A stretch of DNA of 64,000 nt from Firmicutes bacterium AF25-13AC (GTDB taxonomy: Bacteria > Bacillota > Clostridia > Lachnospirales > Lachnospiraceae): assembly GCA_003478935.1 (NCBI GenBank), contig QUFP01000006.1, positions 68,756 through 132,755 on the forward strand. The letters are read 5' to 3'. Both the position numbers and the translations under genes were made by a program. The notes under the pieces are model-generated. The model had not been told where the DNA came from, ran no database searches, and was given only the letters and a program-made list of their open reading frames with translations. Shown here one piece after another: positions 16,671 through 25,718 of this stretch; position 1 is the first letter of the stretch, and each line of letters opens with the position of its first letter.

Positions 16671-17756
16671 ATGGGAAGAGTTTATAATTTTTCTGCTGGT
16701 CCAGCTGTGCTGCCAGAGGAGGTACTGCAGGAGGCTGCAGCTGAAATGCTTGACTATCAGGGAAGCGGTATGTCTGTCATGGAGATGAGCCATCGTTCTA
16801 AGGTTTACGATGCGATCATTAAAGAGGCTGAGGCTGATCTTCGTGAGCTTATGAATATTCCGGACAATTATAAGGTTTTATTTTTACAGGGTGGTGCATC
16901 CCAGCAGTTTGCTATGATCCCAATGAACCTGATGAAAAATAAGAAAGCTGATTATATTGTAACCGGTCAGTGGGCAAAGAAGGCTGCTAAAGAAGCTGAG
17001 CTCTACGGCGAAGTTAACGTTGTCGCTTCTAGTGCTGACAAAACATTTTCTTATATTCCGGACTGTTCTGATCTTCCAATCGATGATGATGCCGACTATG
17101 TTTATATCTGCGAAAACAACACTATCTACGGCACCAAATTCCACACACTTCCAAATACAAAGGGAAAAACACTTGTAGCTGATATCTCTTCCTGCTTCTT
17201 ATCTGAGCCGGTTGATGTTACTAAATATGGTATGCTTTACGGCGGTGTTCAGAAAAATGTCGGTCCTGCCGGTGTTGTAATTGCAATCATCCGTGAAGAC
17301 CTTATTACTGATGATGTTCTTCCAGGAACACCTACCATGCTTCGCTACAAGATTCATGCAGATGCTGATTCTCTTTACAATACACCTCCATGCTATGGTA
17401 TTTATATCTGCGGCAAGGTCTTCAAGTGGCTTAAGAAAATGGGCGGTCTTGAGGAAATGCAAAGAAGAAATGTAGAAAAGGCAAAGATCCTCTATGACTA
17501 TCTTGATTCTAGCAAGCTGTTTCACGGTACAGTTGAGCCGTCCTCTCGCTCTTTAATGAATGTTCCATTTGTAACTGGCGACAAGGAGCTTGATGCAAAA
17601 TTTGTAAAGGAAGCTGAGGCTGCCGGTTTTGTTAACTTAAAGGGTCATCGCACTGTAGGCGGTATGCGTGCAAGTATCTACAATGCAATGCCAAAGGAAG
17701 GTGTAGAGGCACTTGTTGCATTTATGAAAAAGTTTGAGGAGGAGAATTTGAAATGA
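16671..17756 (+). CDS. serC: phosphoserine aminotransferase
   Basis: 361 aa PLP enzyme converting 3-phosphohydroxypyruvate and glutamate to phosphoserine. Seen: VYNFSAGPAVLPEEVL at the N-terminus, LFLQGGASQQFAMIPMN, DISSCFLSEPVDV, and the PLP lysine in YGGVQKNVGPAG. Full length with a strong AAGGAGG. It overlaps serA by four bases (ATGA), so the two are co-translated. Confidence 0.97.
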   Translation: MGRVYNFSAGPAVLPEEVLQEAAAEMLDYQGSGMSVMEMSHRSKVYDAIIKEAEADLRELMNIPDNYKVLFLQGGASQQFAMIPMNLMKNKKADYIVTGQWAKKAAKEAELYGEVNVVASSADKTFSYIPDCSDLPIDDDADYVYICENNTIYGTKFHTLPNTKGKTLVADISSCFLSEPVDVTKYGMLYGGVQKNVGPAGVVIAIIREDLITDDVLPGTPTMLRYKIHADADSLYNTPPCYGIYICGKVFKWLKKMGGLEEMQRRNVEKAKILYDYLDSSKLFHGTVEPSSRSLMNVPFVTGDKELDAKFVKEAEAAGFVNLKGHRTVGGMRASIYNAMPKEGVEALVAFMKKFEEENLK

Positions 17757-18913
17757 AAAGTGTTTATTGCTTAAATCCAATTTCTAATGCCGGAATGAGC
17801 CGTTTTGATGATACATACTGCATCGCTGATTCGATTGAAAATGCTGATGCTGTGCTTCTTCGCAGTGCTTCTATGCATGAAATGACACTTCCTGATTCTC
17901 TTCTTGCAATTGGACGTGCCGGTGCCGGTGTGAATAATATTCCGCTTGATTCCTGCGCAAAAAAAGGTATTGTTGTTTTTAATACACCAGGTGCAAATGC
18001 AAATGGTGTAAAGGAACTCGTTATTGCAGGACTCATGCTTGCTTCACGTGATATTGCAGGCGGCTGTCACTGGGTACGTGAAAATAAGGATGACCCAAAT
18101 ATTGCAAAGACAGCTGAGAAGGCAAAGAAGGCTTTTGCTGGAAATGAAATTAAGGGAAAGAAGCTTGGCGTAATCGGACTTGGTGCAATCGGTGTTCTTG
18201 TTGCAAATGCTGCAAGTGAGCTTGGAATGGAGGTTTTTGGCTGCGATCCTTATTTAAGCATCCAGAATGCAGTTCGTCTCTCTCACCACATTACAATCGT
18301 AAAGGATAATGATGAAATCTATAATCAGTGTGATTACATCACCATCCATGTTCCTGCACTTGACTCTACAAAGGGTATGTTGAATAAGCGTACTTTTGAT
18401 CAAATGAAGGATGGTGTCAAGATCTTAAATTTTGCAAGAGATATTCTTGTAAATGATGCTGACATGGCTGATGCTCTTGCAAGCGGCAAGGTTTCTCGCT
18501 ATGTTACAGACTTCCCGAATCCAGCTGTTGTAAATATGCCTAGTGCTCTTGTACTTCCTCATCTTGGTGCTTCAACTGAAGAATCTGAGGAAAACTGTGC
18601 TGTTATGGCTGTCAACCAGATTATGGATTATCTTGAAAATGGAAATATTGAAAACTCTGTCAACTACCCATCCTGCAGCCTTGGCTACCGCAAAAAGACA
18701 GCACGTATCTGTGTATGCCACTACAACAGACCAAATGTTATCAGTCAGCTGACTTCTCTTTTTGGTGAGGCTGGTGTTAATATCAGTGATATGGTTTCAA
18801 AAAGCCGCGGCGAATATGCATACGCGATATTTGATGTAGAAGCGCCTGTAAGTGATGAATTTGAGAAAAAGTTAGAAGCAATGGAAAATATTATTCGCAT
18901 CCGAATCTTATGA
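17753..18913 (+). CDS. serA: D-3-phosphoglycerate dehydrogenase, short form with ACT domain
   Basis: 386 aa. Oxidises 3-phosphoglycerate, the first step of serine synthesis. Seen: GRAGAGVNNIPLDSCAKKGI, the NAD-binding GLGAIGVLVAN, the catalytic Arg in NFARDIL, and His in LPHLGASTEESEENC. A C-terminal ACT-like domain (RPNVISQLTSLFGEAGVNIS) suggests serine feedback. It lacks the extra intervening domain of long SerA proteins, as is common in Clostridia. Confidence 0.95.
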   Translation: MKSVYCLNPISNAGMSRFDDTYCIADSIENADAVLLRSASMHEMTLPDSLLAIGRAGAGVNNIPLDSCAKKGIVVFNTPGANANGVKELVIAGLMLASRDIAGGCHWVRENKDDPNIAKTAEKAKKAFAGNEIKGKKLGVIGLGAIGVLVANAASELGMEVFGCDPYLSIQNAVRLSHHITIVKDNDEIYNQCDYITIHVPALDSTKGMLNKRTFDQMKDGVKILNFARDILVNDADMADALASGKVSRYVTDFPNPAVVNMPSALVLPHLGASTEESEENCAVMAVNQIMDYLENGNIENSVNYPSCSLGYRKKTARICVCHYNRPNVISQLTSLFGEAGVNISDMVSKSRGEYAYAIFDVEAPVSDEFEKKLEAMENIIRIRIL

Positions 18914-18918
18914 TACCA

Positions 18919-19106
18919 GGGTCAAAAGCTCCAAAAGCCGTTCGTGCTTGCACGACTAGGTTTTTGAGCTTGGGACCCGCAAAAACATGAGGATGCAGCG
19001 ATTTTCAAGGAAAATCAGCGAATCCGAATGTTTTTAGAATTGCGAAAGTTGCATAGCAACGGAGCAATTCGTGGATATCAGTTGGGGGCAAAATACCTTT
19101 TGACCC
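18919..19106. repeat. 188-bp multi-hairpin inverted-repeat element after serA
   Basis: Outer arms GGGTCAAAAG (18919-18928) and CTTTTGACCC (19097-19106) are exact inverse copies. Inside, GGGTCAAAAGCTC can instead pair with GAGCTTGGGACCC (18966-18978), enclosing TTCGTGC-TT-GCACGA. Further hairpins are GATTTTC/GAAAATC, GAATTGC/GCAATTC enclosing GTTGC/CAAC, and TTGGGG/CCCCAA. It starts five bases after the serA stop. A mobile non-autonomous element or a structured RNA; no coding capacity. Confidence 0.65.
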
Positions 19107-19126
19107 CAACATCATCTTATAACACC

Positions 19127-19160
19127 AAAAAGCAGCGATCAATCTGGTCGCTGCTTTTTT
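19127..19160. terminator. bidirectional terminator between serA and the 351-aa gene
   Basis: AAAA-AGCAGCGA-loop-TCGCTGCT-TTTTT: an 8-bp stem with flanking A and T runs, usable by both converging transcripts. Confidence 0.9.
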
Positions 19161-19162
19161 AT

Positions 19163-20218
19163 TTACAAAATTTCATCAATTTCTGTCTGTGTCATAGGCT
19201 TAATATGTGCCAGTGTATTTCTTGCATTTCTAAGCCTTGCAATCATTTTCCCATCTTCGAAAGCGACAGCTAGTCTCCCTAATGATACCAGATGAGACAA
19301 GACGCCAATTTCCACATCCTCGGCATCAAAAAACATTTCGCCGTATGCACCAGTGATTGGAAGAAGTGCTTCAATTCCTTTTCTGTAGCGCTCTACGATA
19401 ATGCTTCGCTGCTTTTCTATAATAGGAAATACTACCTTAATCTGCGCTTCCCACATTCGTTCCGCAATCTGCTTTTCGCTTATGTCAGGCCAAAAGGCCG
19501 TTCCATCGCTTCTAAATGTTTCTTTTTTTATTGACGCAATTGTCTTTACAGGGTCCTCTAAAAATATACGCCCTCTCTTGATACATGCGCAGGCAAGCTC
19601 TGCATCATCTGGCACAACTGATGAGACAGCCTCTGCCAGATACTGGCGAAAGCCCTCTGTCTGCTTTTGCGTGGATGCCGCAAGCATCGCAAAAAGATAT
19701 GTGTCATAATGTGCTATTTCTTTCTCATAAACAAGTCTTTTGATGCTTCCGCGTTCACGAATTGGTACATCTTCTCTTGTTTCAATCAAAAATATACAGC
19801 CTTTTTTCCCTTTGCCAAGCGCCTTGCTATAGCCTTCCAGAAAAGTGTACCACTTCTTCGCCTGCGCTGCATCTGCCTGCGTTACCCAGAGGATATAATG
19901 GTTCATTATTAACTCTTCGCTTTTTGCAAGAAACTGCGCATATCCTATTCCTGGCCTATACTGCGCCCTTTTCTCCTGACGGCAATATTGATAAAACAGA
20001 TATTCCCCCGGATCTTTGCCGCTATCCATAATAATTTTCAGGGAACGGTCTGAGTTTTGCCTTTCAATTTTCGATATGACCAGATCGCTCATTGTCTCAT
20101 ACCACGGGACAAACTGCGGAAGCTGTAAAAACAGATGGCTGCCTGACTGAACGGCTTCCACAATCTGATCAATGAAATGTGATGTATTTGTTATATTTTC
20201 CCACCATAGTCTATCCAT
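19163..20218 (-). CDS. uncharacterised protein, partner of the large NTPase
   Basis: 351 aa, not recognised. Seen: an early hydrophobic segment SHLFLQLPQFVPWYETM and a later strand-like HYILWVTQAD and GCIFLIETRE, arranged like the core strands of a P-loop fold but without Walker A or B residues. The C-terminus is helical and ends in RLRNARNTLAHIKPMT, like a short helical nucleotide-binding tail. It starts 12 bases after the stop of the large NTPase gene with GGGGTGAAACA before ATG, so the two are co-transcribed. Inference: a structural or regulatory subunit of an NTPase complex. Possible defence link because of the neighbouring XRE/nucleotidyltransferase pair; unproven. Confidence 0.75.
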   Translation of the reverse strand: MDRLWWENITNTSHFIDQIVEAVQSGSHLFLQLPQFVPWYETMSDLVISKIERQNSDRSLKIIMDSGKDPGEYLFYQYCRQEKRAQYRPGIGYAQFLAKSEELIMNHYILWVTQADAAQAKKWYTFLEGYSKALGKGKKGCIFLIETREDVPIRERGSIKRLVYEKEIAHYDTYLFAMLAASTQKQTEGFRQYLAEAVSSVVPDDAELACACIKRGRIFLEDPVKTIASIKKETFRSDGTAFWPDISEKQIAERMWEAQIKVVFPIIEKQRSIIVERYRKGIEALLPITGAYGEMFFDAEDVEIGVLSHLVSLGRLAVAFEDGKMIARLRNARNTLAHIKPMTQTEIDEIL

Positions 20219-20230
20219 TGTTTCACCCCG

Positions 20231-21499
20231 TTATTGATTCTCCATGTATTCAAGCAAACGGCTGTCAATTTCATCTGATGTTCCCATCATCTGGAAGAAG
20301 CTGTATCGTGAGAACAGATACTTTTCGTTTACTGTATGACGCAAAATATTAAGCTCAAGAAGCTCCTGCATCAGTCCATTAATGACTTGTGTTTTCTGAA
20401 CGGCAACCTGATTGATGCCTACGCCAATTGCCGCCTCTTTGATATCCTCTGCCGAAAAGCCCTCACTGTCAGCTGCTGAGTTTGCATTTTGGTGATACAG
20501 ATACGCCATCAAAAGTGCAATGATATAGTACATGTTATCTTCATCAAGCTTAAGCGTGATCTCAAACTTTTCACGGATCTGATTCATAAAGGATGGATCT
20601 GAGAGCACCTTTTTAATATGCTTTTGTGTAACCTCATAGGCTGGTGTATTACCTTCATCATATCCGGCATAATCATCCTTTTTCATTGCTTCAATTAAAT
20701 TCGCACAATAAAGCTGAATCAATCCTGGAAAATAATTGGTGCTTGCTAAAATAAGTGATATCAGCGCCTGACGCTCCTTTGGAAAACGAAATCCCAGACA
20801 ATAAAGCGGCTCCTCGAGAAGCTGTCTGGCATCCTTTGTGTGAAACGGTCTGATCGTAATCGAGCTCAAATGCGTAATCACACTATTATTAGACAATGCT
20901 GCATCGCGCTTAAAACGCACAATATTATGAAGACCTGCAATAACAAACTTAAAGCGGTCCATTCCAATATTTTGAATCTCTTTTAGAGCATCAAACGGTT
21001 TGAAATTTACTTCTGTACAGCTCTCGATAAATGTGTCTGCCTCATCTAACAAAAGTAACAGATAAGGAATACGTTCCTCTTTATCGTCAAGCAGCCTTTT
21101 TTTGATTGCCCTTGCTAGTACATCCCAGTCTGTCGTATCAATTTCTTCTTTTAGAACACCAGCATCATACAGCTCACAGCAAATCTTTTTAGCTGCTCGT
21201 TCATAATCCATGCCCTTGATTTCAATGTAAACTGCACGGTTATTGTTTTCATCAAAATCAATATCCATTTTTGCCTTTTTTAAAAGTGCCGACTTTCCAA
21301 GCTGACGTCCGCCATAAACAATATTTACACCGGAAGGTGATTCGATTTTTTCAAGCTCTTCCTGTCTTCCGATAAATATCTCCGGAGGCATTACCTTTGA
21401 AGAATCCCACACATACGGCTGACAATATGAAAACGGCATCATAACAGACATCAATATCTGATTGATAAACTGCACACTATAATTGTTTACTAAGAACAT
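20231..21499 (-). CDS. C-terminal ATPase part of a large frameshifted NTPase gene
   Basis: 422 codons from the first ATG, but the reading frame is open and protein-like upstream to about 21712 (including FRVACLFGKYDADRLIEEL), where it joins the frame of the 21649-23325 segment if one G is restored in TCGAAGG. Seen: IFIGRQEELEKI, Walker A GGRQLGKSALL, Walker B PYLLLLLDEADTF and a sensor-like FVIAGLHN, as in AAA_16/archaeal-ATPase and STAND NTPases, followed by a helical/winged-helix tail. In the corrected protein of about 1,770 aa the Walker A is near residue 1,410. The specific family is not recognised. Confidence 0.75.
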   Translation of the reverse strand: MFLVNNYSVQFINQILMSVMMPFSYCQPYVWDSSKVMPPEIFIGRQEELEKIESPSGVNIVYGGRQLGKSALLKKAKMDIDFDENNNRAVYIEIKGMDYERAAKKICCELYDAGVLKEEIDTTDWDVLARAIKKRLLDDKEERIPYLLLLLDEADTFIESCTEVNFKPFDALKEIQNIGMDRFKFVIAGLHNIVRFKRDAALSNNSVITHLSSITIRPFHTKDARQLLEEPLYCLGFRFPKERQALISLILASTNYFPGLIQLYCANLIEAMKKDDYAGYDEGNTPAYEVTQKHIKKVLSDPSFMNQIREKFEITLKLDEDNMYYIIALLMAYLYHQNANSAADSEGFSAEDIKEAAIGVGINQVAVQKTQVINGLMQELLELNILRHTVNEKYLFSRYSFFQMMGTSDEIDSRLLEYMENQ

Positions 21500-21648
21500 T
21501 AATAATACGCGGTCAATGACTGCAAAGACCTTATCACTAAAGCTCGCCTTTATTTTTTTTGCAAATAATCTTCTGTCTGGAAGTGACAGCGCATAATCAA
21601 GAAGAACTAGTGTATTTTTGCTGTTTCCGATATTTTTTAATTCTTCAA

Positions 21649-23325
21649 TCAGGCGGTCTGCATCATACTTTCCAAACAGGCATGCAACGCGAAAGCCTCT
21701 GTCTGCGCCTTCGATCCAAATGCAGCAATCGGATGCTTATAGTTTGCTTTTCTTCCTACTACAGCAGGAATCGTAACCATATAGTTTTCAATCCTTCCAA
21801 GCTTTGCCTGCTCCTTTACCTGTGCGTCTAAAAAGCCAAGCGCCTCAAGAAGAGCTGTCAGCTTATACTGTCCCAAAGCCTGTCCGTTATTCATCCAGTT
21901 GTCAATAAGGCGTTTTGCCCACTTTTCATCCTTGTTATGAATCCGCACAACTGCCAGATCACTAAGACTCTTGCTGCTGTTAGCAACTGCCTTATAATTA
22001 TAGTCATACTCTTCAATAAATTTTGCCAGATAATCAGTGCCGCGAATTTCCCGCTCCTCATCTGTCTCTTCACTATTAATCTTTGACAAAAGATCCTCTG
22101 CCACTGTATAGTTTTGACATTCGATCATGCTTTTTATTGCGGCAATGCGCTTTTTGCGGCACTCATCTAACGTGTCGTTATTCTCGATTCCTTCCACCTC
22201 GCGAAGGAGTGCCTCTCCGCGCACCTTTGCGTCCTCGTGAAGTTTTTTCTCGTACTCCTCCAGGATTCGTTTGAAGAAGCCATAATTTTTCGTCTCATCA
22301 GCATAAGCAAACCACTCATTTGCGATCTTCTGAATTTTTTCTTTCTTATTTTCCTTTGTCTCTTCAATCTGTCCATAGCTTTGCGCCAACTCCAGATTTT
22401 CAATAAAGTTATTAAGACGGATTTGGGCATCCTTTCCAGCCTGCTCCTTAGATGCCTGAATATTGTATTCTTCTGTTGCATTTCTATTTTTTTGCATATA
22501 ATCTAAAATCTGTTCTGCTGCTCCGTAGTCGTCTCCATATTCCTTGAAAATATGCTCAAGCTTTTCCTCAAAACTTAAAAGCTCAAGCTTAGAATGACGC
22601 AAAATACGAGCCGGAAGTGACAATTTCTCAAAATCAGCAAAATTTCCCCGCTTATCTGGGAAATATTCCTCGTCTAAAAGTACATCGCTTCCTCTTAAAA
22701 AATCTATGTAAAAATATTTGTGAGACTCTTCCTTGTATCTGCCATCCAATCTTGCCAGAAGCTCTTTTATTGTCTGCGCTAACACAGCTTTTCCTGCCTG
22801 CACATAAATATCTTCTGCTGTTTCCTTCTTTTGAACGATTTTTTCAGCAGCTTTTAATTCTGCTCTAAGATCACTTTTTATCTCACGGTAGCGCTTTTCA
22901 CCTGCATCATTTTCAGAATGGCTGCGTCCAGATGCCAGATCAATCCACTCACATGTAATCCCAATAACCTTTTCCATAGCATTTGTCAGGTTATTTCTAA
23001 GGTCGCTCATAAGATTGCTAGTCTTAAATTTGGTTCCTCCATTCGTCTTTGATTTATCCCAACAGTCATTAATATAGTTTCCTAACTTTTCACGGTTAAG
23101 ATTTGAATATTCGGCTGTACAGCCATCACTAATAAAATTAATAAGCAAATTTACACGAAACAGACTCGCATACTCGTATTCACCATTCATGATTGCCTGA
23201 AGATACGATGCCATCTCACCATCCTCAGCAAAAACTAATTTCCATGTATCAACAAAGCGCTTTACATTTTTATGATTTTTAGGCTGACCAAGCACATACG
23301 ACTCATAATATCCCTTTGCACGCAC
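21649..23325 (-). CDS. central helical part of the large frameshifted NTPase gene
   Basis: 558 codons from a GTG at 23325 that has no ribosome binding site. The frame reads LENLAVRAKGYYESYVLG across the preceding stop of the 23337 segment if GGC is restored to GGGC near 23341, so this is most likely an internal segment. It is rich in charged helices, and its last 26 residues (from about 21712) look like out-of-frame translation, while the correct continuation is in the ATPase frame. No known domain seen; it probably forms a scaffold between the N-terminal region and the ATPase. Confidence 0.65.
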   Translation of the reverse strand: MRAKGYYESYVLGQPKNHKNVKRFVDTWKLVFAEDGEMASYLQAIMNGEYEYASLFRVNLLINFISDGCTAEYSNLNREKLGNYINDCWDKSKTNGGTKFKTSNLMSDLRNNLTNAMEKVIGITCEWIDLASGRSHSENDAGEKRYREIKSDLRAELKAAEKIVQKKETAEDIYVQAGKAVLAQTIKELLARLDGRYKEESHKYFYIDFLRGSDVLLDEEYFPDKRGNFADFEKLSLPARILRHSKLELLSFEEKLEHIFKEYGDDYGAAEQILDYMQKNRNATEEYNIQASKEQAGKDAQIRLNNFIENLELAQSYGQIEETKENKKEKIQKIANEWFAYADETKNYGFFKRILEEYEKKLHEDAKVRGEALLREVEGIENNDTLDECRKKRIAAIKSMIECQNYTVAEDLLSKINSEETDEEREIRGTDYLAKFIEEYDYNYKAVANSSKSLSDLAVVRIHNKDEKWAKRLIDNWMNNGQALGQYKLTALLEALGFLDAQVKEQAKLGRIENYMVTIPAVVGRKANYKHPIAAFGSKAQTEAFALHACLESMMQTA

Positions 23326-23336
23326 TGCCAGATTTT

Positions 23337-25541
23337 CTAGCCGGCGTCAATTTTCATCTGATCTCTTAGGCGATAATCGGCGTAGCAATCAATTCCCTTA
23401 TGGAATTTTCCCTTAAACTGCACCATGCGATATGCTGCGCTCATCAGCTCAGGATAAGCCTGTGTCATAGGAATACTCTTCATGTTCTCGTATAATGCCT
23501 TCATTTCATAATCATATTCAATATGATTCATAAAGAAATTGCGAAGGCAGGTAGACAGCATAAGATAATTTGTCAATATATCCTCATTCTGCGGATACAT
23601 TGCAAAGATTTTATGAGAATCATAGGAGCATCTCATTTTAGGATCATTGACTGCGTAAGCTAACTGCTCATACAGCATTTTATATTGTTCATTTGTATCC
23701 TTTACAGCATCGAGATAAGCTGTAGCACAGTAAGTTTTTTCTTCCACAATCATCATGCAGGCATTTTGTATTTCATCTTTTGAAGAGTCTGCTGACTGAT
23801 CTGGTAATTGATCTTCAAATTGATTTTCTGGCTGACACTCTAACTGATCTTTCGATTGACTTTCCAGCTTACTTTTCAGCTCACCTTCTAACTGATCTTC
23901 TGATTTATTCTCTGCTTTGTTTTCTACTTTACTCTCTGCCTTACTTTCTGCTTTGTTTTCTGCTTTACTCTCTGCCTTATTTTCTACTTTACTCTCTAAT
24001 TTTACTGATTGATTTTCCTTCTTTTCTAACAGCTTCTTTGGAGAAAACGGATCATTTGACACATACTCAAAATATTCGTTTTTTAGCAAATCGTAGCAGA
24101 TTACACACTTTGGATCAAATGTCATTTCTTTTACTACATAATCGGCATTGCAAACTGCATAATCCCTGTTTAGTCCGGCAACAATAACGTAATCAGTGCC
24201 ATAATTTACGCTCTCTCGAATATTTTCAAGAAGAATCTCTTCATCCTTACTTCCCTTTAAGCTCCAAAAAATACCAATCATAATTATGGAAGATGTATCC
24301 TTTAATACAACCACAAAACACTCATCAAAAACTGCTTCCTTCATTGAGGTATTTGGCTGAATAATCTCATAAAATGTATTCAGCAAACGCAGATAAGCAA
24401 TCCTTGCAAACGCTGCATTGACAGATTCCTCATCCACATCAAGATTCATTTCATTTTTTGCCTGATTATCATAAACAATACCTTTTATTTTTAAATAATT
24501 GCGTGCTTCTCTTGACTGCATTACTTTCCATGCCTTTGCTGAAAGGGAATAAAAAGAATCCAATCCAGGAATTTTATAAATTCTGATATATCCTTTTTCA
24601 AATAAGTAGCGAAATGACATTTCAAGTGTGATCATGGATTTCTTCGTTGCGAGTGCCAGAAACTGAATGGAAAGCACACCAAACGTATCAAGACATGTTA
24701 AAACCAATCCATTTTCCGTTGCAAACTTTGCACGAATTTCGTTTAAAAAGCTCTTTGTTCCAACTTTTTTCTCTTCTTTTCCTTTTTCAATCTCAAGTGT
24801 ATAGCAAGCCACATCCTCATCACGAATAAATGGAAGCTGCTTTGCTGCTGCAATCTCTGATAGAAGCTGCGCATCTTCAACTGCTTCGTTATCTTTCGCA
24901 GGCTTATCGTTACTTTCTTCCACTACAATGTCAGTCTGATCGCTTTCATTTGATGCTTCTTTAATCGTTCTTGCCACAAATGCCTTTCCAAGCAGCTGAT
25001 TATCAAATACAGACGACAGTTCCAGAATATATGCTATAACTTTGGCGCTGTCTGTCTCATCAAGTGCCTGCATGAATGTACTGTAAGCATCTAATTTTTT
25101 CTCTATCTTTTCATCTGACGGTGCTTTTTCATATGCATCCAGTAATTCCTTAAGATCATTCTTATATGATGAAATATGCTCGTTTGTATCTGGATCTAGC
25201 GACTGCAGGGACTTAAAACGCTTATACGCAAGCCTTCTCTCCTCTTTCTCAATCAGCTGCAACTGTTCTGTTAAAACATGCTTTGCCTCTGACATAGAAG
25301 ATTCCATAAGATTTTTTATCCCTGTCTCGCCACAAATATTTGTATAATTTTTTGTCTCTTCCCGCAATTCTTTTAATTTATTCTCAAGTTTTGACGCGAT
25401 TTCATCTGAAAGTAATTTTTGCTGTTTAATTGACTTTGCTGCTTCATCCATATCCTGCTGTACTTCTGTCATACAGCATAACAAACGCTCTGCACATGCC
25501 AGCAGATTTTTGATTTGATTTTTCTGTTCTTTTTGAGTCAT
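23337..25541 (-). CDS. N-terminal part of the large frameshifted NTPase gene: coiled coil, winged-helix-like region, tetrapeptide repeats
   Basis: 734 codons. Residues about 1-130 are coiled-coil-like; about 250-340 look like a winged-helix domain (TLEMSFRYLFEKGYIRIYKI). The segment around VFDECFVVVLKD, IIMIGIFWSLKG and GTDYVIVAGLN has alternating strands and acids as in restriction-endonuclease-like or Rossmann folds, but no firm match. Residues about 510-583 are tetrapeptide repeats of ESKA/ENKA type. ATG at 25541 has AGGAGG eight bases upstream. It is the start of a probable single gene 25541-20231, followed by a 351-aa partner. Confidence 0.72.
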   Translation of the reverse strand: MTQKEQKNQIKNLLACAERLLCCMTEVQQDMDEAAKSIKQQKLLSDEIASKLENKLKELREETKNYTNICGETGIKNLMESSMSEAKHVLTEQLQLIEKEERRLAYKRFKSLQSLDPDTNEHISSYKNDLKELLDAYEKAPSDEKIEKKLDAYSTFMQALDETDSAKVIAYILELSSVFDNQLLGKAFVARTIKEASNESDQTDIVVEESNDKPAKDNEAVEDAQLLSEIAAAKQLPFIRDEDVACYTLEIEKGKEEKKVGTKSFLNEIRAKFATENGLVLTCLDTFGVLSIQFLALATKKSMITLEMSFRYLFEKGYIRIYKIPGLDSFYSLSAKAWKVMQSREARNYLKIKGIVYDNQAKNEMNLDVDEESVNAAFARIAYLRLLNTFYEIIQPNTSMKEAVFDECFVVVLKDTSSIIMIGIFWSLKGSKDEEILLENIRESVNYGTDYVIVAGLNRDYAVCNADYVVKEMTFDPKCVICYDLLKNEYFEYVSNDPFSPKKLLEKKENQSVKLESKVENKAESKAENKAESKAESKVENKAENKSEDQLEGELKSKLESQSKDQLECQPENQFEDQLPDQSADSSKDEIQNACMMIVEEKTYCATAYLDAVKDTNEQYKMLYEQLAYAVNDPKMRCSYDSHKIFAMYPQNEDILTNYLMLSTCLRNFFMNHIEYDYEMKALYENMKSIPMTQAYPELMSAAYRMVQFKGKFHKGIDCYADYRLRDQMKIDAG
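23790..24010. repeat. 12-bp-period coding repeat (ESKA/ENKA/EDQL tetrapeptides)
   Basis: On the minus strand, degenerate 12-base units encode ESKV, ENKA, ESKA, ENKA and so on, decaying into EDQL/KSKL/ENQF units. A slippage-prone flexible linker within the large NTPase gene. Confidence 0.8.
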
Positions 25542-25718
25542 TCGCACATCCTCCTTTAAAATATCGTGTGGTTTTTGTTCAAATCGCCACCATCATATGA
25601 CTATTTTACCACAGGATTCATGCAAAAGCTACTTTTTTGCAGGGTTTAAACCAAAAAATTTGCCTGCCTAATCTCTTTTGATGCACATCAGCTTTTCTCA
25701 TCATATATTAAAATATCA

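Noticed and set aside
23780..24187. Possible CRISPR or minisatellite array
   Set aside because: The repeats are 12-base coding units in frame with a protein; there are no constant repeats separated by unique spacers.
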